A stretch of DNA of 64,000 nucleotides. Origin: Gordonia westfalica. Its GTDB lineage: Bacteria > Actinomycetota > Actinomycetes > Mycobacteriales > Mycobacteriaceae. Positions within the stretch are counted from its first letter, which is position 1. Every line of letters begins with the position of its first letter. The position numbers and the translations under genes are program-made. Location: NCBI RefSeq assembly GCF_900105725.1, contig NZ_FNLM01000036.1, forward strand, positions 744,001 to 808,000, given 5' to 3'. Shown here piece after piece: positions 53,077 to 62,939 of the stretch. The notes under the pieces were generated by a model. That model did not search any database. It was not told the origin of the DNA and saw only the letters and a program-made list of their open reading frames with translations.

Positions 53077-54021
53077 ATGAGGGTGTCGATTCGTTCAGGG
53101 GTTGCTGCTGCACTGGTCTTGATCGCGGTGACCGGGGTGGGTGCGTTCGGTGCGGGTCCGTCCGCGGCGCTTCCGCGTTCGCCCGGTGACACCCCGATGT
53201 GTGCGGGCGTGGGAACGCCACGCACCGTGGTCGCTCAACCGACGGCATTCGAGGCGGTCGCCTTCGACCGGTCCGGCCGAATGCTGGTCAGCGACCTGAT
53301 GGGAAATCGGCTCATCGCGGTCGACCGACCGGGCGCGGCACCGAGGAGGGTCGCGCGGGTCGAGTCGCCGGGTGGGATCGCGCCACTGCCGAACGGAAGG
53401 GTTCTCGTCGGCTCGGGCAGTGGCCCCGCCGCGGCGGTGTCCCCGGACTCCGCATCGCTCGTCGAGGTGAACCCGGGTACGGGTGCGCACAGCGTGTACG
53501 CCGACGGGCTGTCGATGGCGAACGGAGTGGTGCGGGCGCCCGACGGGACGGTCTACGCCTCCAGCAACATCGTGTCCGCGATCGATCGGATCAGCCCGGA
53601 TCGCAAGGTGTCTCGCGCCTGGTTCAGCGACTCCCCGGGCAACGGGCTGGCGGTGTCCGCGGACGGGCGGACGCTGTTCGCGAACGTGTCCCTCGGTGAC
53701 TCCCGGGTCCTCGCCGTCGACACCGCGACCGGGACCTCACGGACGTACTTCCGTCCGCCCGCCGGGCTCGACTGGGTGTTCTTCGACGACCTCGACATCG
53801 ACGCCGGCGGCACGCTCTATGCCCCGATCTACCTCGGTGGACAGGTCTGGCGGATCGGCCGGGACGGATCGCATTGCGCATTGGCCGAGAACCTCACGAC
53901 GCCGGCCGGGATCTCCGTCGGCGCTAGCAGGGCCGGTTTCTCCGCCAGGAGCGTCTACGTGACCACGCACGCCGGTTCCGTCATCGAGATCCCCGGCGCG
54001 GTTCCGCCGATCGCACGCTGA
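53077..54021 (+). CDS. Secreted SMP-30/gluconolactonase-like beta-propeller
   Basis: The 314-residue protein has a signal peptide (MRVSIRSGVAAALVLIAVTGVGAFGAG) and a six-blade-type propeller with repeated segments: AFDRSGRMLVSDLMGNRLIAVD, ADGLSMANGVVRAPDGTVYASSN, SPGNGLAVSADGRTLFANVSLGDSRVLAVD and DLDIDAGGTLYAPIYLGGQVWRI. These match SMP-30/gluconolactonase-type lactonases. The substrate is unknown. A preceding 156-bp gap shows no obvious promoter. It is an exported protein. Confidence 0.8.
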   Translation: MRVSIRSGVAAALVLIAVTGVGAFGAGPSAALPRSPGDTPMCAGVGTPRTVVAQPTAFEAVAFDRSGRMLVSDLMGNRLIAVDRPGAAPRRVARVESPGGIAPLPNGRVLVGSGSGPAAAVSPDSASLVEVNPGTGAHSVYADGLSMANGVVRAPDGTVYASSNIVSAIDRISPDRKVSRAWFSDSPGNGLAVSADGRTLFANVSLGDSRVLAVDTATGTSRTYFRPPAGLDWVFFDDLDIDAGGTLYAPIYLGGQVWRIGRDGSHCALAENLTTPAGISVGASRAGFSARSVYVTTHAGSVIEIPGAVPPIAR

Positions 54022-54041
54022 GCAGGCAAGTACGGTCCGGG

Positions 54042-54768
54042 TCAGACGCCGTAGTCCCGGAGGAGGCCGGTGTAGCGTTTGGGTCCCGGCGCGGCGAACT
54101 CGCCGGACGCCGTCCCGGTGTACAAACCCATCGCGGCCATCGCCGACAGCATCCCAACCCCGGCCGACACCCCGTCGATCACCGGTACGCCGAGCTCCGC
54201 ACTGATGGTGCGCGCGTGATCGGCCATGCCCGCGCAGCCGAGCACGATGGCGTCGGAGCTGTCTTCGAGCAGCGCCTCCCGGCAGGACTTGGTGAGGATC
54301 TCGGCCGTGTCGGGATTCGTCTCGAGTTCCAGGACCGGTATCTCACACGCGTGCACACCGAGGCAGTGTCGTCCGAAACCGTAGTGGTTCATCAGGTCCC
54401 GCGTGCGTCCCATGCTCCGGGCGAGCGTGGTGACGACCGAGAATCCGCGACCGAGCGGCGCCGCGAGGTGGAACGCCGCCTCGGCGATACCGAGTACCGG
54501 TGCCGACGCCACCTCACGGGCGGCGTCGAGACCCGGGTCGCCGAAGCAGGCGAGCAGGTAGCCGTCGGCGGCCGGGTCGTCCGCGATCGCCCGGAGCACA
54601 CCGGGTATGGCGAGGGCTTCGTCGTAGTGGCTCTCGATGGAGGCCGGTCCCGTCGGCGAGGTGACCGCGGTGACAACGGTGTCGGGCCGCGCGAGGAGAT
54701 CGCGCGGCCCGAGAGATCACCGTTGTCATCTCCCGAGATGTGTTGGGGTTGATGACAGTCAGTCGCAT
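54042..54768 (-). CDS. Asp/Glu/hydantoin racemase family protein, apparent frameshift
   Basis: The N-terminus MRLTVINPNTSREMTTVISRAA and the longer part from about 54700 on (DLLARPDTVVTAVTSPTGPASIESHYDEAL, ACFGDPGLDAAREVASAPVLGIAEAA, DAIVLGCAGMADHARTIS) are in two frames. The break lies in the CG run at 54701-54706, where two bases appear to be missing or one is extra. Restored, it would be an about 240-residue cysteine-pair racemase with one catalytic cysteine at ACFGDPG and the second at LGCAGM. Together with the NCS1 permease, whose stop it overlaps (ATGA), it would take up and racemise hydantoin or allantoin. Confidence 0.8.
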
Positions 54769-56393
54769 CAGCTGTTCGTGGTCTCCTCGGTGGTGGCTGC
54801 CACGACCGGCTCCGGCGTCGGTTCGACCACGGGTTCACCCGCGGCGTCGACCGCGATGTCGGTGGTGGTGTCCGCGGTGGGTGCCGAACCGTGGATCAGA
54901 TGCGTGGGAACGAATTTCATACCCAGCCAGTAGATCGCCAGCCCGAGTCCGGCGCCGATGAACCAGGTGAAGCTCGCCTGGTAGGCGGTGCCGAAGATGA
55001 CGACACAGATCGGCAGGATGGACGCGACGACGGTCGAGGCCACCGCCACCGGATTCCATCCGTTGCGGTACCAGTAGGTCCCTTCGGGCTTCATGGTGAA
55101 CAGGTCGTCGACGACGATCTTCTGCTTCTTGACCAGGTAGAAATCGGCGATGAGGATGCCGAACAGCGGACCGATCACCGCGCCGAGCGTGTCCATCGTG
55201 TAGTGGATCGCCGTCGGGTTGTTGAAGAGGTTCCATGGGGTGATCAGCACCGAGCCGACCGCCGCGATCATGCCGCCGGTACGCCAGCTGATCTTGGTGG
55301 GGGCCACATTCGAGAAGTCGAAGGCGGGGGACACGAAGTTGGCGACGATGTTGATACCGATGGTGGCGATGGCGAAGGTCAGCACGCCGAGTACGGCGGC
55401 GGTGGTGTTGTCGATCTTGTCGACGATGTGGACCGGGTCGGTGATGATGTTGCCGTCCTCGTCCGTGCCGATCACCGTCACCGCAGCCGAGACGGTGCAC
55501 ACGACGAGCAGCGAGAAGAACAGGAAGTTGACCGGCAGACCCCAGAAGTTGCCCTTCTTGACCTCGCCGAAACTCTTTCCGTAGCGCGAGAAGTCGCCGA
55601 AGTTGAGCATCGGCCCGGAGAAGTACGAGACCACCAGCGCGAACGCACTGATCATCATGGTGAACGACGACCAGCCGGACAGGCCCTCACCCACCGAGAG
55701 ATCGAGGCTCACGTTGTCCCAGCCGGCCTTCGCGATCAGGTAGCCGGCGAGCACGATCATCACCACGTAGACCGCCGGGCCGCAGAAGTCGATGAACTTG
55801 CGGATCGTGTCCATACCGTTCCAGAACACGAACGCCTGCAGGACCCACATCAGGAGGAAGCCGGCCCAGCCGAGCGCCGAGAGACCGAGGAATCCATGCT
55901 GGTCGACGTCACCCCACGGTTCGAGACCCGGCCAGAACTTGAGCGCCAGCAGGCCGAACGCGACCGAGGCGAGGTAGGTCTGGATGCCGTACCAGACCAC
56001 CGCGATCGCGCCGCGGATGATGGCCGGGATGTTGGCGCCCTTGACGCCGAAGGAGACCCGCGTCGTCACCGGGTACGGAACGCCCGCGATCTGCGAGGGC
56101 TTGGCGACGAGGTTGCAGAGGATGTTGACGGCCACGATGCCCACCAGAAGGGCGACGAGGACCTGCCAGGCGGCGATGCCCAGCGCGAACAGGCTACCGG
56201 CGAAGACGTACCCGCCGACGCTGTGGACGTCGGACATCCAGAACGCGAAGATGTTGTACCAGGTCCACTTCTGTTCCTTCAGTGGCGCGAGGTCGGTGTT
56301 GGTGAGTCGATCGTCGTAGCCGGCCTTGATGATGCTCTCGCCCGCGGCGCCGTGATGCGACTGGGCCGCGTCGGCGGGGGTTGGTGTGGACAT
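54768..56393 (-). CDS. NCS1-family nucleobase/hydantoin permease
   Basis: The 541-residue protein has about 12 membrane helices. It has the family features near the N-terminus (NTDLAPLKEQKWTWYNIFAFWMSDVHSVGGYVFAGSLF) and inside (SYFSGPMLNFGDFSRY, FVSPAFDFSNVAPTKISWRTGG). NCS1 carriers take up cytosine, allantoin, uracil or hydantoins with Na+ or H+. The coupled racemase gene suggests hydantoin or allantoin. It lies 142 bp after the GntR gene. The last 40 residues are acidic and probably cytoplasmic. Confidence 0.88.
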   Translation of the reverse strand: MSTPTPADAAQSHHGAAGESIIKAGYDDRLTNTDLAPLKEQKWTWYNIFAFWMSDVHSVGGYVFAGSLFALGIAAWQVLVALLVGIVAVNILCNLVAKPSQIAGVPYPVTTRVSFGVKGANIPAIIRGAIAVVWYGIQTYLASVAFGLLALKFWPGLEPWGDVDQHGFLGLSALGWAGFLLMWVLQAFVFWNGMDTIRKFIDFCGPAVYVVMIVLAGYLIAKAGWDNVSLDLSVGEGLSGWSSFTMMISAFALVVSYFSGPMLNFGDFSRYGKSFGEVKKGNFWGLPVNFLFFSLLVVCTVSAAVTVIGTDEDGNIITDPVHIVDKIDNTTAAVLGVLTFAIATIGINIVANFVSPAFDFSNVAPTKISWRTGGMIAAVGSVLITPWNLFNNPTAIHYTMDTLGAVIGPLFGILIADFYLVKKQKIVVDDLFTMKPEGTYWYRNGWNPVAVASTVVASILPICVVIFGTAYQASFTWFIGAGLGLAIYWLGMKFVPTHLIHGSAPTADTTTDIAVDAAGEPVVEPTPEPVVAATTEETTNS

Positions 56394-56535
56394 GTGTTCT
56401 CCCGGTTTGTCTCTCAGCGGTGTCGATTTCGCTCTCAGGTGCGGAACGCTGATGGGACAAAAGTAGGAACGCTTTGTTACCTGTCGATGAACGCGCAGAT
56501 ATATTCCGCAGGGCGGACGGCCCCGTCAGAACGTG

Positions 56536-57240
56536 TCAGTCGTGGCGGACCGCGAGCAGGGCTGCCGTCTCGATGATCGCGCTCTCGAGTCGCTGGTGGT
56601 GGCGGCTCGCGACCTCCAGGACCGCGGTGGTGTCGCGGTCGGCGAAGGCGTCGAGCAGTGCTTCGTGATCGGAGTTGAGTGCCGCCTGCGTCTCCGACGG
56701 TACCGACCGCATCATCTGGAAGGGCTCGGTGAGGTTCCAGGTCGCCTCGAACATGTTGAGCAGTCGCGGCATCGCGCACGGGACGGTGAGGGCGCGATGA
56801 AAGTCGCGGGAGATGTCGTGAAAAGCCTTGCCGTCGTTGTACTTCACCGCGACGAGCAGTTCGGCGTGGTGGTCACGGGCGAGCTGTAGTGAGGCCTCGT
56901 CGATGAGCTCGACCGATCTGGCGAGGGCGGCCTGTTCGAGGGTTCCGCGGACGAAGTAGATCTCGCGGAGCTCCTCGGTCGAGGGCTGGCTCACGCGGTA
57001 TCCGGCGTTGGGGCGATGCACGACGAGACCCTCGCCGACGAGGGTCTTGAGCGCTTCGCGCACCGGTATCGGACTGACCTGGAAGACGTCGGCGATCTCG
57101 GCGGGCGGGATCTGGGTCCCGGGAGGTGCACCACCGGAGAGGATCAGCCTGCGGAGCTCCTCGAGGACGTTGGCGCGGGTGTTGCCCGTGCGGGTCTCCG
57201 CGAGCTGTGCGAGCAACCGGTCGGTCATGCGTCGGTTCAT
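56536..57240 (-). CDS. GntR/FCD-family regulator
   Basis: The 234-residue protein has a winged helix-turn-helix (about 12-80, with EIADVFQVSPIPVREALKTLVGEGLVV) and an FCD ligand domain with a metal-binding His cluster (ISRDFHRALTV, HHQRL). FCD regulators respond to small organic acids or ureides. The ATG at 57240 has an AGGAGTG site and overlaps the S9 peptidase stop. It probably controls the transporter and racemase next to it. Confidence 0.87.
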   Translation of the reverse strand: MNRRMTDRLLAQLAETRTGNTRANVLEELRRLILSGGAPPGTQIPPAEIADVFQVSPIPVREALKTLVGEGLVVHRPNAGYRVSQPSTEELREIYFVRGTLEQAALARSVELIDEASLQLARDHHAELLVAVKYNDGKAFHDISRDFHRALTVPCAMPRLLNMFEATWNLTEPFQMMRSVPSETQAALNSDHEALLDAFADRDTTAVLEVASRHHQRLESAIIETAALLAVRHD

Positions 57241-59149
57241 CGCATCACTCCTGGGCGGGTGGGGTACTTGGCGATCCACTCGGCGACGGCCTCGGTCAGC
57301 CGATGCTGGTTGCTGCGCTTGACGATCTCATGACCTTCGTCGTCGAACATCAGCATCTCGGCGATCGCGCCGCGGGCCTGCAGTTCGGCGACGATCTGTT
57401 GCGATTCGCTGACCGGCACGTTGGTGTCGTGTGCACCGTGGACCACGAGCAGCGGTGCCCGCATGTCGTCGATGCGGTGGATGGGGGACAGGTCGGCGAG
57501 CAGTTCGCGATCCGAGTCGGGATGGCCGTACTTGGTGTACGCGGCGACGGCGATCCACGGCTCGGTGTTGCGGAAGAACGACTCGAGGTCACTCATGCCG
57601 CAGATGGCGATCCCCGCCGCGAACAGGTCGGGGTGGAAGGTCAGGCACGCCAGGGTCAGATAGCCGCCGTAGGAGCGGCCGGAGCAGAACACCGAGTCCG
57701 GATCGGCGATTCCCTGCCGGCACAGGAACTCCGCGCAGTCCGCGGCGTCGTCGATACCCGCGTAGCGGCCGTACCGGTCGTCGGCATGGGAGAACAGCCG
57801 GCCGTAGCCCGACGAGCCGCGGACGTTGGGGGCGAAGACGGTGATCCCGGCGTCGACGAGGGGACCGAACAGGAACTGGTAGTCGGGTCGCGTCTGGCCC
57901 TCGGGGCCGCCGTGGAAGTAGAGCAGCGTCGGGCTGGGCCGCTCGTCGCGCTCCTTCTTCACGGGTCGATAGAGAAAGCCGGAGAGCGGCATGCCATCTC
58001 GCGCGAAGAACTCCACGAGTTCGGGGCGGAGGAGGCTCGACGGACCTGTGCCGGTGACGACGTCGTCGCGGACCGCGGTCACCTCGCGGGTCGCGGTGTG
58101 GATGAGGTGAACCAGCGGGGAGTGCTGTGGGCTCGACACGGTCACCGACACCACCGTCCCCGCCGCGCTGATCGACAGGTCATGGGCCACCTCGCCGGGG
58201 AGATCGATCGGCGGCTGCAGCGTCTGGTCGGGCAGTGTCAGAATCTGCAACTCGCTGCGGCCCTTCACATTCCACAAGAGGGCGACGGTGGACTGGTCGT
58301 GGCTGACGGCGAACTCGTCGAGCCCGACGTCGACGCGCTGCGCCATCACCCGGAACCGCACGCCGAACTTGCTGACCTCGACGCCGAGGAGCCGGGGGAA
58401 CTTCGCGTCGAAGTCGCTGCGCACCAGGGCCTGAACGCTGTCGAGGTCGCGGATGGGTTCGGCGGGTGAGGGGACGAACACCAGCGAGGCGTGGTCGAAG
58501 CCCTGGTCGAGTACGTAGCCCTGATCGGTCACGGCACCGGGGTCCTGCGGCAGGAGCGGGGTCATGGTGACCTCGTCGTCGGGCGCGTCCGGGTGGCGAC
58601 GCAGCAGCAGCATGTCGTGATAGCCGCGCGGTCCGACCCGAACGAGCGTCGCGCCCTTCCACGAGTCGATCAACTCGCTGCCGACGCGTAGGTCGAGGGT
58701 CCGGGTGGTCTGCGTGCCGGGATGCACACGCAGCGCGTGGGTGGTGCCGTCGTGGTCGATCGCGGTGAGCAGCACCCAGTCGGTGTCCCAGCCGACGAGG
58801 CGGACGGTCCCGTACGACCTGCCGTCCGGCCGGGTGGCCGCGATCCGGTGCGCGGTGTCGTCGTCGGGGTCGGTGGTGACGACCCAGACCTGGTGGTGCT
58901 CACCGCCACTGGGCGCCATCTCGACGGCCAGCCACCGGCTGTCGGTGGAGTGCACGATCTTGCGGACCGGGCCGGTGGACCGCAGCTTCACCCATCGCAG
59001 GTCGCCGACACCGTCACGGGACAGCGAACGCTGTGCGGCACGCGGATACCCGTTGCCGTCGTCGACGATGTAGGCGAACGCACTCCCGTCGGGGAGAGCG
59101 AGGCGCCGTATGTCTTCCAACCGCGGTCGTCGAAACGCAGCATGGTCAC
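57237..59149 (-). CDS. S9-family prolyl-oligopeptidase-like serine peptidase, apparent frameshift
   Basis: The protein has an N-terminal propeller and a C-terminal alpha/beta hydrolase: GRSYGGY nucleophile elbow, D in VVHGAHDTNVP and H in DDEGHEIVKR. The open frame begins at 59120 inside a sequence whose better N-terminus VTMLRFDDRGWKTYGAS lies upstream in another frame. They join with one more base in the C4 run (GGGG on plus, 59091-59094), giving LSPDGSAFAYIVDD. Restored, it starts at GTG 59149 and overlaps the amidotransferase stop. It probably hydrolyses small peptides or their amides. A sequence error is suspected. Confidence 0.82.
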
Positions 59150-60945
59150 CGTGGGGAATTCGCTTCCATGGTCTGGAGCCACATCTCGAGGAGGGCGATC
59201 TGCCACAGCTCGTTCCCGTCGAGTCGGGTGCGGATGCCGTTGGGATCGCCGAAGAGCTTCTCGAGTGCCTCGGGCCGATAGAGTCCTCGATCGACGGCCG
59301 ACTGCGATCGCAGGGTGTCGGTGACGAGGTCGAGGACCCCGCCGGTCAGGTGGCGGATTCCCGGCACGGGGAAGTAGCCCTTGGTCCGGTCGATCACCGC
59401 CGAGGGCAGTAGTGCCCGGCTGGCCTCCTTGAGAACACCCTTGCCGCCCTGGGCGAGTTTGAGCTCGGCCGGACAGGTTGCGGCGAGTTCGACGAACTCG
59501 TGGTCGAGGAACGGCACCCGTGCCTCGAGTCCCCACGCCATCGTCATCGTGTCCACTCGCTTCACCGGATCGTCGACGAGCATGACGGTGGTGTCGAGTC
59601 GGAGAGCCGCGTCGACGGACGTGTCGGCTCCCGGCGCCGACTGATGCGCGTGGGCGAAGGCGAAGCTCGGGTCGTAGCCGGCCTCGAGGAGGTACTCGTC
59701 GGCGAGGATGCTGCGGACGTCGGCGTCGTCACGGTCGAAGAAGACGTTCGCGTAGGCGCGCGTCGTGTCCGCTCGCGGCACACCCCGCAGCGGCGGATAC
59801 CAGCTGTAGCCGCCGAGGATCTCGTCGGCGCCCTGCCCCGACTGGACCACCTTGATCGACTTGCTGACCTCCTGCGACAGCAGATAGAAGGCCACGCAGT
59901 CGTGGCTGACCATCGGCTCGCCCATCGCCGCGACGGTGTCGGGGATGGCGGGAAGCAACCGGTCGGTGCCGATGTGGATCTTGTGGTGGTCGGTCGCGAA
60001 GGTGTCGGCGATCAGGTCGGAGTAGGCGTACTCGTCGCCGGACTCTCCTGCGGCCGAATCGAATCCGATGCTGAAAGTGGCGAGGTCGGTCTGTCCCTGC
60101 TCGGCGAGCAGTGCGACCACGAGTGACGAGTCGACACCGCCGGACAGGAGCACGCCGACCGGGACGTCGGCGACCATGCGGCGCCTGACCGAGGTGCGCA
60201 GCGAGTCCAGGAGTTCGGCGTGCCATCGCTGTTCGTCCCAGTCGGCACGGTCGGGATGGGGCGCGAAGGTCGGCTCCCAGTACTTCCGCTCGGTGCGGCG
60301 GCCGTCGGGGTGGATCGTCATGACCGTGGCGGGCGGCAGCTTGCGGATGCCGTTGTAGATGGTGTGCGGCGCGGGGACCACCGCGTGGAAGCTGAAATAG
60401 TGGTGCAGCGCAACACGATCGATCGAGGTGTCGACGTCACCGGCGCGGAGCAGTGCCTGCACCGACGAGGCGAACCGCAGCCGTCCCGGCGTGTCGGCCA
60501 GATACAGCGGCTTGATCCCCAGGCGGTCGCGCCCGAGGGTCACGACGCCGGTGTCGGTGTCGACGATCGCGAACGCGAACATGCCGATGAAGTGGTCCAC
60601 GCAGTCGGGACCCCACGCGTGGAAGGCCTTGAGGATCACCTCGCTGTCGGCGTGCGAGAAGAAGCTGTAGCCCTTCGCCTCGAGCTCCGCCCGCAACTCG
60701 TGGTGGTTGTAGATGCACCCGTTGAAGACGAGTGCCAGTCCCAGGGCCGGGTCGATCATCGGCTGGCTGCCCTTCTCGGACAGGTCGATGATCTTCAGGC
60801 GCCGATGCCCGAGAGCGACAGCCCCTTTGGCGAAGACGCCGCTGCCGTCGGGGCCACGTCGCGTCATCTCGCAGGTCATCGCGTCGACGGCCGACACATC
60901 GGGCACGCTGCCGTCGAAACGGATTTCGCCGCAGATTCCGCACAT
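59146..60945 (-). CDS. Asparagine-synthase-like amidotransferase (NAGGN-type)
   Basis: The 599-residue protein has an N-terminal Ntn glutaminase domain (Cys2, MCGICGEIRFDGS) and a synthetase domain with the ATP motif LLSGGVDSSLVVAL (about 267-280). Its segments match the N-acetylglutaminylglutamine amidotransferase subfamily (TIGR03104), which makes the dipeptide osmoprotectant NAGGN. The usual partners, an acetyltransferase/ATP-grasp protein and an M42 hydrolase, are not in the window; an S9 peptidase takes the neighbouring place. It may therefore be a general asparagine-type amidotransferase. The start ATG 60945 follows AGGAGGACAGAG. Confidence 0.8.
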   Translation of the reverse strand: MCGICGEIRFDGSVPDVSAVDAMTCEMTRRGPDGSGVFAKGAVALGHRRLKIIDLSEKGSQPMIDPALGLALVFNGCIYNHHELRAELEAKGYSFFSHADSEVILKAFHAWGPDCVDHFIGMFAFAIVDTDTGVVTLGRDRLGIKPLYLADTPGRLRFASSVQALLRAGDVDTSIDRVALHHYFSFHAVVPAPHTIYNGIRKLPPATVMTIHPDGRRTERKYWEPTFAPHPDRADWDEQRWHAELLDSLRTSVRRRMVADVPVGVLLSGGVDSSLVVALLAEQGQTDLATFSIGFDSAAGESGDEYAYSDLIADTFATDHHKIHIGTDRLLPAIPDTVAAMGEPMVSHDCVAFYLLSQEVSKSIKVVQSGQGADEILGGYSWYPPLRGVPRADTTRAYANVFFDRDDADVRSILADEYLLEAGYDPSFAFAHAHQSAPGADTSVDAALRLDTTVMLVDDPVKRVDTMTMAWGLEARVPFLDHEFVELAATCPAELKLAQGGKGVLKEASRALLPSAVIDRTKGYFPVPGIRHLTGGVLDLVTDTLRSQSAVDRGLYRPEALEKLFGDPNGIRTRLDGNELWQIALLEMWLQTMEANSPR

Positions 60946-61193
60946 GATCTCTGTCCTCCTGCTCGGTGGCGCCTGTCGGTCGGTTCCCCGTCGATACCGT
61001 CCTTCTTCGATACTGCCGCACTCCAGGGGTGGACTCCGGATCTTGCGCGCTCCGGGAGGGGCGGCGTCGAGCGCGGGGTCACCTCTCACCCTAAGAGCAT
61101 CACCGTCGGGTGGCAGGCCGAGACGCCGGTCGCCGGAATGGCCCGGCGCGACAGGCGAGCTGTGGCTACGATCTGGCTGGCGGAGGAGGAACT

Positions 61194-62462
61194 TTGTTCG
61201 CACAGGTCAAGCGCCGGCTCGGCGCGATCGTCGGTGTCGTCGTCGGAACGCTGTGCGCGATGGTGGCGGGTGTGGCGCCCGCGCCGGCATCGGCGGCCCC
61301 ACAGGGGTATGCGCCGGGACCGGGGTGCGCGTGGCAGTTGATGTCGAACAGCACCGACCTCAATGTCGCCTTCCCCGACGCCAATGCGACGTACTGGGTG
61401 TTGCCGTACGCGCTCGGCCCGGGGGATTCGATCCGACTGTCGGGAACCTTCCCCGCCGCCCGGTACTTCTCGCTGAACACCTACGGCACCGACCTCGACA
61501 CCGTCGACACGCTGCGTGACAACCAGATCCGGCCCGACGCGGGCAGCGTCAACCCGTTCGCCGCGCCGGTCGCGTTGCCGCCGGCGTCGAAGCGGACCTG
61601 GCATGCGACGGTCGTGCCCGGCGCCGCCGACCGCTCCCGCAACGAGATCCGCGGACTTCCCGCCGGCGGACAGGCCGTGCCGGTCGGCTTCCTGATCGTC
61701 CGGATCTACGTCCCCGACGACCCGAACTCACCGAACGGCGGCGTCACCCTGCCGAACGTGACCTTCTCGATCGCCGGGCGGTCGGTCCCCGTCGCACCTT
61801 GTGCGCAGCCGTTCGATCCGCGCGACTACAACGGACCGATCGCGCAGGCGCTCACCAAGGTCTTCGACGACGCGATCGGCAACGCGGCGGCGGCGTCGCT
61901 CCCCGGGAACGCCCGGGAGGCGACCTTCGTCAACCCGGCCAGCACGTCGGGTCTGTTCCCGAACGGCGACAACAAGTACATCGGATCGCTGCTCACCTAT
62001 CAGCCGGGACGTGTCGCGGTGATCCGCGGCAAGGCCCCGACCTTCCCCGACACCCGCGCCGGGCAGTCGCCCGCCACCCCCGGCGAACAACTCCGGTACT
62101 GGTCGATGTGCCAGAACGACAAGGTGACGCCGTACCCGGTCGTCGCGTGCGCGGCCGATCACACGACCCGGGTCGACGCCGACGGCTATTACACCTACGT
62201 GGTCGCCGCGCCGTCGGATCTGACGCCGTCGCAGGTGGCCGGCTCCGACCTGACCGTCATCCCCTGGGGCAGCACGTCGGTACAGAAGGTGGTGTTCCTC
62301 CGCAACATGCTGCCGTCGGAGCAGTTCTACCCGGACAGCGTGCAGGCGTCGCAGGCGAACAAGAGCGATCCCGCGTCGAGCATGGGGCCCTACTACCCGC
62401 GCGCCACCTACTGCGCGGCGGAAACGCTGCGCGCATCCGGTTGGCAGGCCTGCTACCGGTAG
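61194..62462 (+). CDS. Secreted protein of unknown function with TTG start
   Basis: The 422-residue protein begins at TTG 61194, directly after a GGAGGAGGA site. It has a signal peptide (FAQVKRRLGAIVGVVVGTLCAMVAGVAPAPASA) and a beta-rich mature part with DSIRLSGTFPAARYFSLNTYGTDLDTVDTLRDNQIRPDAGSVNPF. This resembles DUF1214-like exported proteins of mycolata. Four or more cysteines suggest disulfides. It is divergent from the amidotransferase gene, with a 248-bp gap between them that shows no repeat or obvious operator. The function is unknown. Confidence 0.75.
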   Translation: MFAQVKRRLGAIVGVVVGTLCAMVAGVAPAPASAAPQGYAPGPGCAWQLMSNSTDLNVAFPDANATYWVLPYALGPGDSIRLSGTFPAARYFSLNTYGTDLDTVDTLRDNQIRPDAGSVNPFAAPVALPPASKRTWHATVVPGAADRSRNEIRGLPAGGQAVPVGFLIVRIYVPDDPNSPNGGVTLPNVTFSIAGRSVPVAPCAQPFDPRDYNGPIAQALTKVFDDAIGNAAAASLPGNAREATFVNPASTSGLFPNGDNKYIGSLLTYQPGRVAVIRGKAPTFPDTRAGQSPATPGEQLRYWSMCQNDKVTPYPVVACAADHTTRVDADGYYTYVVAAPSDLTPSQVAGSDLTVIPWGSTSVQKVVFLRNMLPSEQFYPDSVQASQANKSDPASSMGPYYPRATYCAAETLRASGWQACYR

Positions 62463-62939
62463 CTACTTGGGCGTCACCCAGGTGGTGATGTCGCAGTGGA
62501 CGACCTCGACACCCTTGGTGTCGACGATGCTCACCGACACCGTGACGTCGGTCCCGGTCGTGATGGCGTCGAAGTCGACGTCGTCGGCGAGGCGCGCCTC
62601 GGCGGTGAGCCGAGTGGTCGCCTTGGTCAGGTAGGCGGTCTGCATCGCCTTGGGAATCCAGCGGTGCGAGGTCGGGGTGGTCGCCTCCATCAGCACGCCC
62701 ATCGCGGCTTCGGCCAGGTTGCACGCGGCGATCGCGTGGAACGTGCCGATGTGGTTGTGGACGCCGAACCAGTTGGGTGCGGTGACCCTGGCGTAGCCCG
62801 GCTCCATCTCCTGGACGAGAGGCAGGACGGTCCCGAAGTACGGGGCCTTCGCGACCAGGCCGAGTGAGAACAGCACGTTCCCGAGAGCATTGTCGGGAAG
62901 CTTCTTGCGCAGGGCGTAGGTGGAGCTGATGGAGGACAT
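62463..62939 (-). CDS. Hotdog-fold DUF4442 thioesterase-like protein
   Basis: The 158-residue protein includes YARVTAPNWFGVHNHIGTFHAIAACNLAEAAMGVLMEA, the DUF4442 hotdog helix and ligand loop. It may bind or hydrolyse acyl-CoA, but catalytic residues are not clear. It is convergent with the secreted-protein gene, separated by only one base. The gene borders the S10 promoter region. Confidence 0.82.
   Translation of the reverse strand: MSSISSTYALRKKLPDNALGNVLFSLGLVAKAPYFGTVLPLVQEMEPGYARVTAPNWFGVHNHIGTFHAIAACNLAEAAMGVLMEATTPTSHRWIPKAMQTAYLTKATTRLTAEARLADDVDFDAITTGTDVTVSVSIVDTKGVEVVHCDITTWVTPK

Noticed and set aside
59120..59149. The S9 peptidase starting at the internal ATG 59120
   Set aside because: That frame lacks the N-terminal segment and a ribosome site; the GTG at 59149 with a 4-base overlap fits better once the short-run indel is allowed.
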